From Deinococcus multiflagellatus (GTDB lineage Bacteria > Deinococcota > Deinococci > Deinococcales > Deinococcaceae): DNA of 64,000 nucleotides. The stretch spans positions 248,001-312,000 of the forward strand of contig NZ_JAIQXV010000003.1 of assembly GCF_020166415.1 (NCBI RefSeq), given 5' to 3'. Of this stretch, positions 9,778-22,975 are shown in pieces. The notes under the pieces were generated by a model. It saw only the letters and a list, made by a program, of their open reading frames with translations, ran no database searches and had not been told where the DNA came from. The position numbers and the translations under genes are program-made. Numbering within the stretch: the stretch's first letter is position 1; each line of letters starts with the position of its first letter.

Positions 9778-11165
9778 CCTCTGTGCCTGGTCCCTCTTCT
9801 TCAGGGTCGTCCTCGCTGCCGCCGGGCGGCTACGTGCACCGCGAGCCGGGGCCCCTGCGCCGCGCGCTGCCCTGGCTGGTGCTGGCCGCCATCCTGCTGG
9901 GCCTGGGCTACCTGGGCTCTATTCTGGTAGAGAGCCTACAGGACAAGCAGAAAAGCTTTTCTATCTATTTCGTGGAGCGCGGCTGGGTGCGCTTCCTGCT
10001 GTTCCTGCTGGCGGCCACGGGCCTGCTGGCGTTCACCAGTTTTCTGGGCCAGCGCCTGGGCATGGCGCGCACCGGGCGGCGCATCAGCTACTGGGCGGTG
10101 CTGGGCACGCAGCTGACCCACCTGTTCCTGATGCTGGTGGTGCTGGTGGCCATCTATCCCCTGGTGTACGTGCTGATCGCGGCCTTTGATCCGCGCAACA
10201 GCCTCTTTGCCTTCCCGGACTTCGAAAACCCCAACATCCTGTACCGCTCGGGCCTCCTGCCCAACCTGCAGGTCCTGAGCTACGAGAACTTCCGCAAGCT
10301 GTTTGAAGGCTTCACCGTGCCGCTGTGGCAACTGGTGCTGGCCGTGCTGGGCGGGGCCGCCGGCGCCGCGCTGCTGCTGATGAAAGGCGTGAGCAAGCTC
10401 TCCGGCCGCCCCGAGGGTCTGCGCACGCCCATGCGCTGGGCCGGCTGGCTGCTGCTGGGCGCCCTGGCCCTGATCGTGGTGTTCATGACCCCGGCGCAGT
10501 TCACAGGCCAGACCAACGAGAGCAAGTTCGTGCTCTCGGTGCGGAACACGCTGCTGGTGTCGGGGATTACCGGCCTCATGGCGATCATCCTGTCCACCAC
10601 GGCGGGCTACGCCATGGCCCGGCTGCGCTTCGCCGGCCGCTTTCAGACACTGCTGTTCTTCATCTTTATCCAGATGTTCCCGGTGTTTCTGGCGCTGGTG
10701 GCGGTGTACAAGATGCTCACCGACCTGGGGCTGGCGAACACCTTCACGGGCCTGATCCTGGCGTATTCCGGCGGGGCCATCGCCTTTAACACCTGGATTT
10801 TCAAGGGCTACGTGGAAAGCCTGCCCGAATCGCTGGAGGAAGCCGCCATGGTGGACGGCGCCACCCGCTGGCAGACCTTCCTGCGCGTGGTGCTGCCCCT
10901 TTCAGGCGGGATGATGGTGTTCATCTTCCTGAACCAGTTCATTGGCACCTACGCCGAGTTCATCCTGGCGAACGTGCTGCTGACTGGCGTGGAGCAGTGG
11001 ACAGTGGGCGTGATGCTGCGCTCGTTCACCACCGGGCAGTTCAGCACCAAGTGGGGCGTGTTCGCGGCTGCCGCCACCCTGGGCGCATTGCCGATCATTG
11101 CGCTGTTCTACGCCTTCCAGAACTTCTTCGTGGGCGGCGCTGTGGCAGGCGGTGTGAAAGAGTAA
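9774..11165 (+). CDS. malG: Maltose/maltodextrin ABC transporter permease MalG-type
   Basis: The 463-residue protein is longer than the usual ~280-residue MalG. The N-terminal ~190 residues add extra membrane helices ([34 protein letters not shown]) before the first core helix ([25 protein letters not shown]). A further insertion with two helices sits at ~200-240. The core has [23 protein letters not shown], the EAA loop, and a C-terminal [13 protein letters not shown] typical of MalG. It starts at the ATG overlapping the malF stop. Confidence 0.9.
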   Translation: MTSVPGPSSSGSSSLPPGGYVHREPGPLRRALPWLVLAAILLGLGYLGSILVESLQDKQKSFSIYFVERGWVRFLLFLLAATGLLAFTSFLGQRLGMARTGRRISYWAVLGTQLTHLFLMLVVLVAIYPLVYVLIAAFDPRNSLFAFPDFENPNILYRSGLLPNLQVLSYENFRKLFEGFTVPLWQLVLAVLGGAAGAALLLMKGVSKLSGRPEGLRTPMRWAGWLLLGALALIVVFMTPAQFTGQTNESKFVLSVRNTLLVSGITGLMAIILSTTAGYAMARLRFAGRFQTLLFFIFIQMFPVFLALVAVYKMLTDLGLANTFTGLILAYSGGAIAFNTWIFKGYVESLPESLEEAAMVDGATRWQTFLRVVLPLSGGMMVFIFLNQFIGTYAEFILANVLLTGVEQWTVGVMLRSFTTGQFSTKWGVFAAAATLGALPIIALFYAFQNFFVGGAVAGGVKE

Positions 11166-11178
11166 GGCATAACTTGAC

Positions 11179-11213
11179 GGCGCGCGTTGGCACAGGTCAG
11201 CGCGCGCTTTTTA
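11179..11213 (+). terminator. Terminator after malG
   Basis: A GC-rich inverted repeat (GGCGCGCG near 11179-11186 against CGCGCGC at 11201-11207) is followed by TTTTTATT. It is a standard intrinsic terminator ending the mal operon. Confidence 0.7.
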
Positions 11214-11450
11214 TTGGAGGTCTGCGAAGGTCCCCTTTCCCGTTAGATCGTCGCTCCAGCACCTCTCTCTGGGACGTTCAAGGGTCGAAAGCTGGGCTTT
11301 GTTTTCCCTTAACTGCCCGCTGGAGCGCTTGCCAGGAGCAAGGCGAAGGCAGCTGCACGAGGAGAAGCAATCGGTCGGGTTGGTCCCTGCACAGCTTCCC
11401 AACACCGAGGATTCTGGGCAAGTGACAGCAGTCTCACCCCGAGCCAAACT
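11214..11450. other. Gene-free spacer
   Basis: About 240 bp between the malG terminator and the pckA terminator. Short open frames exist on both strands but have no start signals and no family-like composition. I see nothing else in it. Confidence 0.5.
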
Positions 11451-11453
11451 GAA

Positions 11454-11476
11454 GGCGCCCGCACAATGCGGGCGCC
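11454..11476 (-). terminator. Terminator of pckA
   Basis: A perfect 10-bp stem, GGCGCCCGCA (11454-11463) with TGCGGGCGCC (11467-11476), and a 3-nt loop lie just beyond the pckA stop. The minus-strand continuation is only moderately T-rich (TTCAGTTT). It could act in both directions. Confidence 0.7.
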
Positions 11477-11490
11477 TCCTTCTCTCGTCC

Positions 11491-13074
<1,584 letters not shown>

Positions 13075-13095
13075 GGAAACCTCCGGGAGTGGGAA

Positions 13096-13113
13096 CACTG
13101 CAGCCCTGCAGTG
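13096..13113 (-). promoter_or_regulatory. Perfect palindrome in pckA leader
   Basis: CACTGCAG and CTGCAGTG are separated by CC, an 18-bp perfect inverted repeat between the proposed promoter and the Shine-Dalgarno. It could be an operator or an mRNA hairpin that affects ribosome access. Confidence 0.45.
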
Positions 13114-13119
13114 GAAATG

Positions 13120-13134
13120 ACGAACAGAGTTCGT
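13120..13134 (-). promoter_or_regulatory. Operator-like palindrome upstream of pckA
   Basis: ACGAAC-AGA-GTTCGT has 6-bp perfect arms and a 3-bp centre. It resembles the CGAAC-GGT-GTTCG site next to the TetR gene at 39.8 kb, but a shared regulator is only a guess. Confidence 0.4.
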
Positions 13135-13152
13135 GTACGGAATGACCCTGGA

Positions 13153-13182
13153 ATTGTCGCTCGGGAAGCGGTTCCATGCCAA
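13153..13182 (-). promoter_or_regulatory. Possible pckA promoter
   Basis: On the minus strand TTGGCA (13177-13182), an 18-bp spacer and GACAAT (13153-13158). This would give a leader of ~70 nt containing both palindromes. Moderate match only. Confidence 0.4.
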
Positions 13183-13490
13183 CTTTAGTGGTGTCACGCC
13201 TGAGGAAACAACAGTCAGAAAAACTGGATTTGGCCGCCAACTTGGCGGGTGAACAGTGTCCTCAAATCCTTCCAGCTGTTTGGCAGGCCAAACGGGCGTT
13301 CGTTTGCCACACGCCAAAAGCCCGGCCATTCATGCTGGACGCATGGTCCAGGCCGGTGAGGTGGGTCTGTCGCCCTTTGCACGCTGCGAAGGCGGGGCGC
13401 ATTCGAATCAGATGGCTGAGAGGGAAGAGTGCCGAGGTCAACGTTCGGTTCAGCGTTCGCCAGCTCTGGCCCAACAGGGCGGAGCAAGCC

Positions 13491-13525
13491 AAAAAAGTGT
13501 GAGGGCCCTCTCCGGCCCCCACACT
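13491..13525 (-). terminator. Terminator of the Ala-rich protein gene
   Basis: A 12-bp stem with one mismatch (13496-13507 with 13514-13525) is followed on the minus strand by TTTTTT (plus-strand A run 13491-13496). A classic intrinsic terminator. Confidence 0.8.
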
Positions 13526-13547
13526 TCTGGCAACTATGCCGCTGGGT

Positions 13548-14696
13548 TCAGTTGGTCGCGCCCGCCGATTTGCCGCCCTTGGTGTCCGCCTTGGGGGCGT
13601 CGCTCTTGGCCTTGGCGGCTTCGGCGTTGGGGTCGGTGACCTTGGCCTCGGTCTTTTCCGTTTCGGCGGCTGTCTTGGCGGCAGCGGGCGAGTCCGGGGC
13701 CACGGCGCCGCCCCAGGTGGCGCCCGTGGTGGCCGCCTGGGTGGGGCGCGCCGCACCGGGGGCCGGGGTGGCCTTTTCTTCCTCAATGCGCTCCAGCCAC
13801 ATGGTGCCAATCAGGTTGCGGGCGTTGCGGCCGGCCTGGCGCAGCGACTGCGCGGCTTCGGGGCTGTAGCCCTCCACGGCGTTCAGGATGCCCTGACGGG
13901 CGGCCGGCACGCGGGCCAGCACCACGGCGCCCGTGCCCAGCAGCACCAGGGCCGTCACGCCGCTGCCCAGCCCCGAGCCGCGCTTGTCGTCGCGGCGGGC
14001 GCGCTGGCGCTGCTTTTCCAGCAGGCGCAGTTCGCGCGTCAGCTGTTTTTCCAGCGGGGCCATGCGCTTGGCCACGGCCTTTTCCAGCTGGCGGGCCTTC
14101 AGGGCCTTCTTACCACTTTGCAGGTCGCGCAGGGCCTCGCGGCGGGCCTGGCGCAGCGTGCGCTCGGCGCGGCGCTTGCGGGCCTCGTGGCCGTCGGCGG
14201 CTTCGTGCAGCACATGGCCCACGCGGTCATGCACGCTGGCCAGCAGTTCGCGCCCGGCCCCCTGAGCATCGGCCACAGTGTGGCCCACGCCCGCCTGCGC
14301 CACATGCAGCACCTGCTTGGCACGCTCGCCGCCGCGTGCGGCGACGTGGGCGGTGGCCTGCCCGGCCTCACCCGCAAGGTGCAGGGCGCGCTCCTGGGCC
14401 TGGCCCACCAGTTCACCCGCCACATGCGCCACCTGGCTCAGCAGGGCGCCGGCCTTGGGCACACCTTCCTCGCGCAGGGTGGACGCCGTATGCACCGCCA
14501 CTTCCTTGGCCGAGTGCGCCGCGCCCAGCAGGGCAGGGGCCAGGGTGCCCGTGACGGTGTCCTGGGTGCCGCTCCAGGCTGAGCGGCTGCCGTGCACCAG
14601 GGCGCGGCGGGTGTCCTTGTTCAGGGCCAGGGCGGCCAGGCCCCCCAGCAGCAGCAGGCTGCGCTTGCTCACGCCGCCCGTGGATTCATTGGTCAT
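13548..14696 (-). CDS. Ala-rich helical protein with two hydrophobic segments
   Basis: The 382-residue protein is not assigned to a family. A hydrophobic segment near the start (RSLLLLGGLAALAL) and another near residue 265 (GVTALVLLGTGAVVLARVPA) flank a long Ala/His/Glu-rich amphipathic helical region. That region is reminiscent of apolipoprotein or LEA-like repeats (VAHVAGELVGQAQERALHLAGEAGQATAHVA). A very basic Arg/Lys/Glu stretch at ~185-255 may be coiled coil. The tail (from ~310) is Ala/Thr/Lys/Pro-rich and probably disordered. The start at 14696 has AAGGAGAG upstream. Membrane anchoring is likely, function unknown. Confidence 0.75.
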   Translation of the reverse strand: MTNESTGGVSKRSLLLLGGLAALALNKDTRRALVHGSRSAWSGTQDTVTGTLAPALLGAAHSAKEVAVHTASTLREEGVPKAGALLSQVAHVAGELVGQAQERALHLAGEAGQATAHVAARGGERAKQVLHVAQAGVGHTVADAQGAGRELLASVHDRVGHVLHEAADGHEARKRRAERTLRQARREALRDLQSGKKALKARQLEKAVAKRMAPLEKQLTRELRLLEKQRQRARRDDKRGSGLGSGVTALVLLGTGAVVLARVPAARQGILNAVEGYSPEAAQSLRQAGRNARNLIGTMWLERIEEEKATPAPGAARPTQAATTGATWGGAVAPDSPAAAKTAAETEKTEAKVTDPNAEAAKAKSDAPKADTKGGKSAGATN

Positions 14697-15055
14697 GGCT
14701 GACTCTCCTTTGTTCACTGGTGGCGCCTGCTTCCGGCCCGCGCCGGTCTGGCCCGGGGGAACGCCACCCACGGCCGTCATTGTGGCCGCCCCAGGCCCTG
14801 CAGAACGTGGGGAGACTGTAACGGCAATTTCATGTTTGAAGTCGAGAGGAAAACCCTCGCTATACGGGGCGGATGGGTGGCCAGTGAGGGGGCGCCCAGG
14901 GCGGGGAAGCTGAGAAGGCAAGAGAAGACGACTCCTCCGGGAAGGACCATGCCGCGCCACTCTGGAAACGGACTGCTGCTCCGCCCGCCTCACCCGGCGC
15001 CGGGTGGAAACCGCGTCGCATTCGGGCCAAGTGTCTTGGGGGTAGACTCGGGGGC
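14697..15055. other. Divergent intergenic region before recN
   Basis: 359 bp between the Ala-rich protein gene and recN. It holds the Shine-Dalgarno of the minus gene and the recN TAGACT box at 15043-15048. I looked for the Deinococcus radiation/desiccation motif (like TTATGTCATTGACATAA) and did not find it. Confidence 0.5.
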
Positions 15056-16726
15056 GTGACCCGAAAGGCCCGCGTGCGCGCAGCAGATTCATCGGCCGTG
15101 GCCCCAGCGCCCCAGGCGCCGGCCCCGGCTGGCCCGCCCCCCCTCACCCGCCTGGAGGTGCGGCACCTCGCCACCATTGAGGCGCTGAGCCTGGATTTCG
15201 GCGCGGGCCTCAGCGTCTTTACCGGCGAAACAGGCGCGGGCAAAAGCATCATCGTGGACGCCCTGGGGCTGTTGCTGGGGTCGCGCGCCAACACCGATCT
15301 GATTCGCAGCGGCGAAACCGATCTGCTGGTGACGGGCTTCTGGGCCGACGACGTGGCCAGCCGCCGCGTGACCACCCAGGGCCGCAGCACCGCGCGGCTG
15401 GACGGCGAGGTGGTCAGCCTGCGCGAACTGCAGGACTGGGCCGCCCGGCGCCTCACCATTCACTGGCAACACAGCGCGGTCAGCCTGCTGACCCCGGCCA
15501 ACCAGCGCGCCCTGCTGGACCGGCAACTGCCAGAAGAGACCGCCGCCTACGCCAGCGCCCACCGCGCCTGGACGGAAGCCCGCGAGCGCCTGGACGCCCT
15601 GCGCACCAGCGAGCGCGAGCGCGCCCGGCAGCTGGACCTGCTGGGTTTTCAGGCAAAAGAGATTGCTGACCTGGGCCCGCAGCCCGGCGAGGAAGAGCCC
15701 CTGCAGGCCGACCTGACCCGGCTGGCCAACCTGGACACCATTGCCCAGAGTGCCGCCGCCGCCCTGAACCTGCTGAGCGACGGCGACGAGAACGCGCTGG
15801 GCTTCCTGAACGAGGCTGCGCGCGCCCTGAACGCCAGTGCCCGCTACGACGACACCAGCGCGCAGCTGCAGCGCGAATTGAAAGAAGCCTTGGACAGCAT
15901 TCAGGCGGTGGTGGGCGAACTGCGCGGTGTGGCCGAGGATCAGGCCCCCGACCCCGAGGAACTGGCCCGGGTGGAAGCCCGCTTGGGCGCGCTGGGCAAG
16001 CTGCGCGCCAAGTACGGCCCCACCCTGGACGACGTGGTGGCCTTTCACGCCCAGGTGGAAGAGGAACTGGCCGCCCTGCAGCGCGACGAGCAGGACGCCG
16101 GCACCCTGGATGCCGAGGTGGAGCGCCTGTTCACCGAGGTGCGCCGCGCCGGACAGGCCCTGGACCACGCCCGCGCCGAGCACGCGCCCCCGCTGGCCGA
16201 GGCCCTGCTCGCCGTGATTCGGCAACTGGGGATGCCGCACGCCCGGCTGGCCTTTCACCTCGCGCCGCTGCCCGAGCCGGCCGGCTACGGCCTGAGCGAC
16301 GTGACCCTGCACTTCACCGCCAACCCCGGCGAGGAACTGGCCCCTCTGGCCGACGTGGCCTCGGGCGGCGAACTCTCGCGCGTCATGCTGGCCATCAGCA
16401 CAGTCCTGGGGGCCGATACTCCCGCTGTGGTGTTCGACGAGGTGGACGCTGGGATTGGCGGCAGCGCCGCGCACGCGGTGGCCGCGCAGCTGCGGGCCCT
16501 GGCGGGGTCACGGCAGGTGCTGGTGGTGACCCACCTGGCCCAGATTGCCGCGCAGGCCCACCACCACTACAAGGTGGAAAAGAGCGTGGAAGGTGGCCGC
16601 ACGGTGAGCCGCGTGCGCCTGCTGGACGAGGCCGAACGCCTGCAAGAAATTGCGCGGATGCTCAGCGGCAACACTAGCGAAGCGGCGCTGCAGCACGCCC
16701 GCGAACTGCTGGGCACCCCCGCCTGA
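15056..16726 (+). CDS. recN: DNA repair protein RecN
   Basis: The 556-residue SMC-like ATPase acts in recombinational repair of double-strand breaks. The N-terminal head has FTGETGAGKSIIVDALGLLLG (Walker A). A long central coiled coil (~150-390) follows. The C-terminal head has ASGGELSRVMLAIS (ABC signature) and VVFDEVDAGIGG (Walker B), then LVVTHLAQIAAQA. The GTG start lies 7 nt after TAGACT with no Shine-Dalgarno, so the message is probably leaderless. A Pro/Ala-rich ~30-residue N-terminal extension precedes the ATPase core. Confidence 0.95.
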   Translation: MTRKARVRAADSSAVAPAPQAPAPAGPPPLTRLEVRHLATIEALSLDFGAGLSVFTGETGAGKSIIVDALGLLLGSRANTDLIRSGETDLLVTGFWADDVASRRVTTQGRSTARLDGEVVSLRELQDWAARRLTIHWQHSAVSLLTPANQRALLDRQLPEETAAYASAHRAWTEARERLDALRTSERERARQLDLLGFQAKEIADLGPQPGEEEPLQADLTRLANLDTIAQSAAAALNLLSDGDENALGFLNEAARALNASARYDDTSAQLQRELKEALDSIQAVVGELRGVAEDQAPDPEELARVEARLGALGKLRAKYGPTLDDVVAFHAQVEEELAALQRDEQDAGTLDAEVERLFTEVRRAGQALDHARAEHAPPLAEALLAVIRQLGMPHARLAFHLAPLPEPAGYGLSDVTLHFTANPGEELAPLADVASGGELSRVMLAISTVLGADTPAVVFDEVDAGIGGSAAHAVAAQLRALAGSRQVLVVTHLAQIAAQAHHHYKVEKSVEGGRTVSRVRLLDEAERLQEIARMLSGNTSEAALQHARELLGTPA

Positions 16727-16801
16727 GCGGCGCGCGTTCCTCTGCATTGGGTCAAGGCCCCCTTCAGTCCCCGGTCAGACGGGGTCCATAAGCTGGGCGG
16801 C

Positions 16802-17869
16802 ATGAAGCGAATTCTCCCCGTCGTCCTGCCCCTGACCGCAGGCCTTCTGAGCGCCTGCACCATGACTGGCCCCGGCAACCTGCGGGTGCACGAGGCGCTG
16901 CTGTACGGCGGCACCCAGGAGCGCGTGGTGTGGGTGTACGGCACCGCCCAGGGCGGCCAGAGCAGCGTCAAGATTGGCAATACCCCGGTGGACCTGCGCG
17001 CCCAGGGGACCGGGAACTTGGCCCTCAGCGGGACGCTGAGCGTCAATGGCGGCGCCACCTACCGCCTGCCCACCACGCCCATGACCCAGAAACTGAGTGT
17101 GACCCGCGCGGCCAGCGGCCTCTTTACGGTCAGCCCGCAGCCCGGCGCGGCCCTGAGCGCCGTGTACTACACCGATGGCCGCACCTGGACCAAGCTGGCC
17201 GGTGTGCAGGGCACCGTGGCCGGCACCCCCGTGGATGGCCTGGCCGGTGCCGGACGCCTGACCGCCGACGAGGCCCGCGCCCTGGGCCGCGAACTGCTGA
17301 ACCAGGGCCCGCTGGCCGTGGCCGTGCTGGACGAGCGCAGCCTGCCCGACGCCCCGCTGACCATTGAGCCCGCGCCCAGCGAATACCTGCGCACGGGGCT
17401 GTACATCCTGCCCAACGTGCCCCAGGCCAGCACCCCCACCTCGCCCACCCCGGGCACCCCCACAGGAGGCGCGCGCGTGACCTTTACCGAAGTTGCCAGC
17501 GGCACCAATGCGACCGCCACCGCCTTCAGCGCCCAGCTGGCGACCACCAGCGCGGCGGCCCTGAACCTGTACGCCCAGGCCTACGGCCGCCAGACCGGCG
17601 CGCCCACCCCGCCCAGCCTCAGCGGCAACACCCTGGTGGGCGTGTTCCTGGGCCAGCGCCCCACGGGCGGCTACACCGTGAAGGTGACGGGCGTGGCGGC
17701 CAGTGGCAGCACCCTCACCGTGACCGTGCGGGTGACGGCCCCCAGCGGCTTTGCCACCCAGGCCATCACCAGCCCCTGGACAATGGTGCGCGTGCCCGGC
17801 ACCTACACCCGCGTGACCGTGGTGGATGAACAGGGCCAGCCGCTGCAAGGCGGTGGCGAAAGCCGCTAA
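16802..17869 (+). CDS. PrcB-domain lipoprotein
   Basis: The 355-residue protein has a lipoprotein signal (VLPLTAGLLSAC, lipid cysteine at ~19). The middle (~20-210) is a beta-rich unknown region. The C-terminal ~130 residues (TFTEVASGTNAT through TYTRVTVVDEQGQPLQ) match the PrcB C-terminal domain, named after the treponemal protease complex subunit, including the LVGVFLGQRPTGGYTVKV core. A low-complexity PTSPTPGTPTGG linker joins the two parts. TAAGCT (16789-16794) lies 7 nt before the ATG. No protease partner is next to it. Confidence 0.75.
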   Translation: MKRILPVVLPLTAGLLSACTMTGPGNLRVHEALLYGGTQERVVWVYGTAQGGQSSVKIGNTPVDLRAQGTGNLALSGTLSVNGGATYRLPTTPMTQKLSVTRAASGLFTVSPQPGAALSAVYYTDGRTWTKLAGVQGTVAGTPVDGLAGAGRLTADEARALGRELLNQGPLAVAVLDERSLPDAPLTIEPAPSEYLRTGLYILPNVPQASTPTSPTPGTPTGGARVTFTEVASGTNATATAFSAQLATTSAAALNLYAQAYGRQTGAPTPPSLSGNTLVGVFLGQRPTGGYTVKVTGVAASGSTLTVTVRVTAPSGFATQAITSPWTMVRVPGTYTRVTVVDEQGQPLQGGGESR

Positions 17870-17887
17870 GAGGAGTGGAGAAAGAAG

Positions 17888-17911
17888 GCGCCGGACGAGA
17901 AGGTCCGGCGC
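17888..17911 (+). terminator. Terminator after the PrcB lipoprotein gene
   Basis: A perfect 9-bp stem, GCGCCGGAC (17888-17896) with GTCCGGCGC (17903-17911), is followed by TTCTATTT. Confidence 0.8.
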
Positions 17912-18257
17912 TTCTATTTGGGCAAGGGTGGAGAGTCGAGAGCATGGTTTATGAGCTGGCCAAAGCGGTATTTGGCGCTTCCCGGTTGGGATGGAGAGGG
18001 ACAGCAGCCCTTCGTCTTGGTCTGTAGAGGTTGAGCCGCCCCGGCCCACGGTCAGCTTTGGTCGAGGTGGGGCGCGGTTGACCTGATGCGGGATGCCACT
18101 GCTGATGGGCCGGGCAGAGGGTCAGGACTTCCTCGCCGCAAGGGTTCAGTGTGAAGGCCATGACTCAATCCAAACCTCAGCACAGGACGTCTGTTTGCGC
18201 CCATCCTCCTGAAGCCCCAGAGTAACCGCGTCGCCTTATCTCCTTTCCCAATGCAAA
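17912..18257. other. Gene-free spacer
   Basis: About 345 bp between convergent terminators. A 70-codon minus-strand frame (17949-18161) lacks a Shine-Dalgarno or -10 box and resembles nothing I know; it could be a decayed remnant. I see no other structure. Confidence 0.4.
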
Positions 18258-18282
18258 CAGCGCGCCCACATAGAGCGCGCTG
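18258..18282 (-). terminator. Terminator of the BMP-family gene
   Basis: CAGCGCGC (18258-18265) pairs with GCGCGCTG (18275-18282) just beyond the minus-strand stop at 18299. The following minus sequence is TTTGC, so the T tract is short. Confidence 0.55.
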
Positions 18283-18298
18283 CGAACAGAGGAGAAGC

Positions 18299-19396
18299 TT
18301 ACTTGGTGGGGACCTTGATGGCGCCGCTGATGATCTTGGCCTTCACGGCTTCGACCTTGGCCACCTGGGCGCTGCTGATCAGGGCCCGGTTGTACTGGTC
18401 CACGGCGTAACCCACGCCGCCTTCGCGCAGGCCGAAGCGGCGCTCGCCACCCTTGAACTTGCCGTCCTTGACGTCCTTGATCAGGGCGTACACGGCGTTG
18501 TCCACACGCTTGAGCATGCTGGTCAGGCCGTGGTTCATCGTGGCGGGGTTGCCGTCGGTGTCGCCCTGGGGGTTCTGGTTCTTGTCCACGCCGATGAAGA
18601 ACATGGGACGGGTGTTGCCCGAGCAGGCCTTGGTGTAGCCCGCGCTCTTCTTGATGCTGGCGAAGTTGTTGGTGTTGAACTTCACGCCGGCGGGCAGCTG
18701 GCTGGCCTTGAGGCACTGGGTCTGCTTGATGTAGTCAATGACGCCGTTGCCCGACGCACCAGCGGCAGCGAAGATGATGTCTGCACCCTTGGCGCGCATG
18801 CTGCCGGCAATTTCCTTGGCCTTGGCGGGGTTGTTCCAGGCTTCAGGGGTGGTGCCCACGTACTGGGCGATCACGCGGGCCTTGGGGTTAGCGGCCTTCA
18901 CGCCAGCGGTGTAACCGGCTTCGAACTTGTGGATCAGGGGGATGTCCATGCCGCCCACGAAGCCCACCACGCCCGTGGAGGAGTTCATGCCGGCGATGTA
19001 GCCCACGAGGTAGCTGCCCTGCTCTTCGTTGAACACGAGGCTGGCCACGTTCTTCTGCTGCGAGACGTCGTCCACCAGACCGAAGTACAGGTCGGGGTTT
19101 TCCTTGGCCACCTGCGAGATGCTGGCGTTGTTGGCAAAGCCCACGCCGATGGTCAGGTCAAAGCCCTGGTTGGCGAACTCGCGGATGCCCTGCACGGTCT
19201 GGCTGGGGTCGCTGGGCTCGAAGTCCTTGGTCTGGATGCCAAAGGCCTTGACGGCGCGCTGGCTGCCTTCGTAGGCGCTCTGGTTAAAGCTCTTGTCGAA
19301 CTTGCCGCCGGCGTCGTAGGCCAGGCCCACGCGCACAGTCTGGGCAGAAGCGACCGAGACGGTCAGGGCAAGGGCGATGGTCAGCATTTTTTTCAT
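18299..19396 (-). CDS. BMP/PnrA-like nucleoside ABC transporter substrate-binding protein
   Basis: The 365-residue periplasmic binding protein of the basic membrane protein family usually binds purine nucleosides. The signal peptide is MKKMLTIALALTVSVASA, without a lipobox cysteine. Family motifs are VGLAYDAGGKFDKSFNQSAYEG, DLTIGVGFANN, YFGLVDDVSQQKNVASLVFNEEQGSYLVGYIAG, VGFVGGMDIPLIHKFEAGYTAG and IIFAAAGASGNGVI. The start has GGAGGAA upstream and TATACT on the minus strand at 19442-19447. No permease or ATPase genes adjoin it, so the rest of the transporter lies elsewhere. Confidence 0.9.
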   Translation of the reverse strand: MKKMLTIALALTVSVASAQTVRVGLAYDAGGKFDKSFNQSAYEGSQRAVKAFGIQTKDFEPSDPSQTVQGIREFANQGFDLTIGVGFANNASISQVAKENPDLYFGLVDDVSQQKNVASLVFNEEQGSYLVGYIAGMNSSTGVVGFVGGMDIPLIHKFEAGYTAGVKAANPKARVIAQYVGTTPEAWNNPAKAKEIAGSMRAKGADIIFAAAGASGNGVIDYIKQTQCLKASQLPAGVKFNTNNFASIKKSAGYTKACSGNTRPMFFIGVDKNQNPQGDTDGNPATMNHGLTSMLKRVDNAVYALIKDVKDGKFKGGERRFGLREGGVGYAVDQYNRALISSAQVAKVEAVKAKIISGAIKVPTK

Positions 19397-21967
<2,571 letters not shown>

Positions 21968-22127
21968 GCACGCCAGAACGTGCGCCAGGGGCCGGGCACC
22001 GCCCAGCAGCGCCCGCTGGGGTCCGGGTCGTCCGCCCTGCCCATGTGCGCAGACGGGATACACTGAAGCCTATTGGCGCGCCCAGGCCCGGTGCCAAGAC
22101 GGGCGCGCGTGTGGAGGCAAGAGCAGC

Positions 22128-22474
22128 ATGGCTACACCAGAAATCGAGATCAGCAAGAATGTCCTGATGGACATTGCCGTGACCACCCTGGACGGCATTG
22201 AGGGCACCGAAGTGGCCTCGGCGCCCCTGAAGATGGGCGAGGTGCTGCGCAACCAGACCCCCGGCCGCCGCCCCCGCGCCCTGCGCGTGACCCGCGAAGG
22301 CCAGGACGTGACGGTGGACGTGGGCCTGAACATTGAGTTCGGCCGCAACCTCGTGGCCCTCTCCGAGCAGGTGCAGCAGGCGGTGCGCGAGAACATCGAA
22401 CTGATGACGGGCCTGAAGGTGCGCGCCGTGAACGTGAGCGTGCACAACGTCTGCCTGCCCAAAGGCAGCCCCGC

Positions 22475-22478
<4 letters not shown>
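22128..22478 (+). CDS. Asp23/Gls24 family envelope stress protein
   Basis: The 116-residue protein has the Asp23/Gls24 pattern: [25 protein letters not shown] followed by [48 protein letters not shown]. Its gene heads an overlapping run with nusB, folD and a DUF212 gene; asp23-like genes next to nusB are common. TACACT at 22059-22064 is the likely -10 box and GGAGG precedes the ATG. The stop overlaps the nusB GTG. Confidence 0.9.

Positions 22479-22971
<493 letters not shown>

Positions 22972-22975
<4 letters not shown>

Larger units (their letters stand above)
13075..13490. other. pckA upstream region
   Basis: About 415 bp with no credible gene. It holds the proposed pckA promoter (13153-13182), two palindromes at 13096-13113 and 13120-13134, and otherwise unstructured sequence up to the terminator of the neighbouring minus-strand gene. 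Confidence 0.5.

Noticed and set aside
14697..15055. Radiation/desiccation response motif upstream of recN
   Set aside because: Searched by eye for TTATG-type palindromes on both strands and found none; recN here has only a leaderless-type -10 box.
17949..18161. 70-codon minus-strand frame in the spacer after the PrcB gene
   Set aside because: No Shine-Dalgarno or -10 box at a useful distance, arbitrary composition, and no family resemblance. Treated as non-coding.
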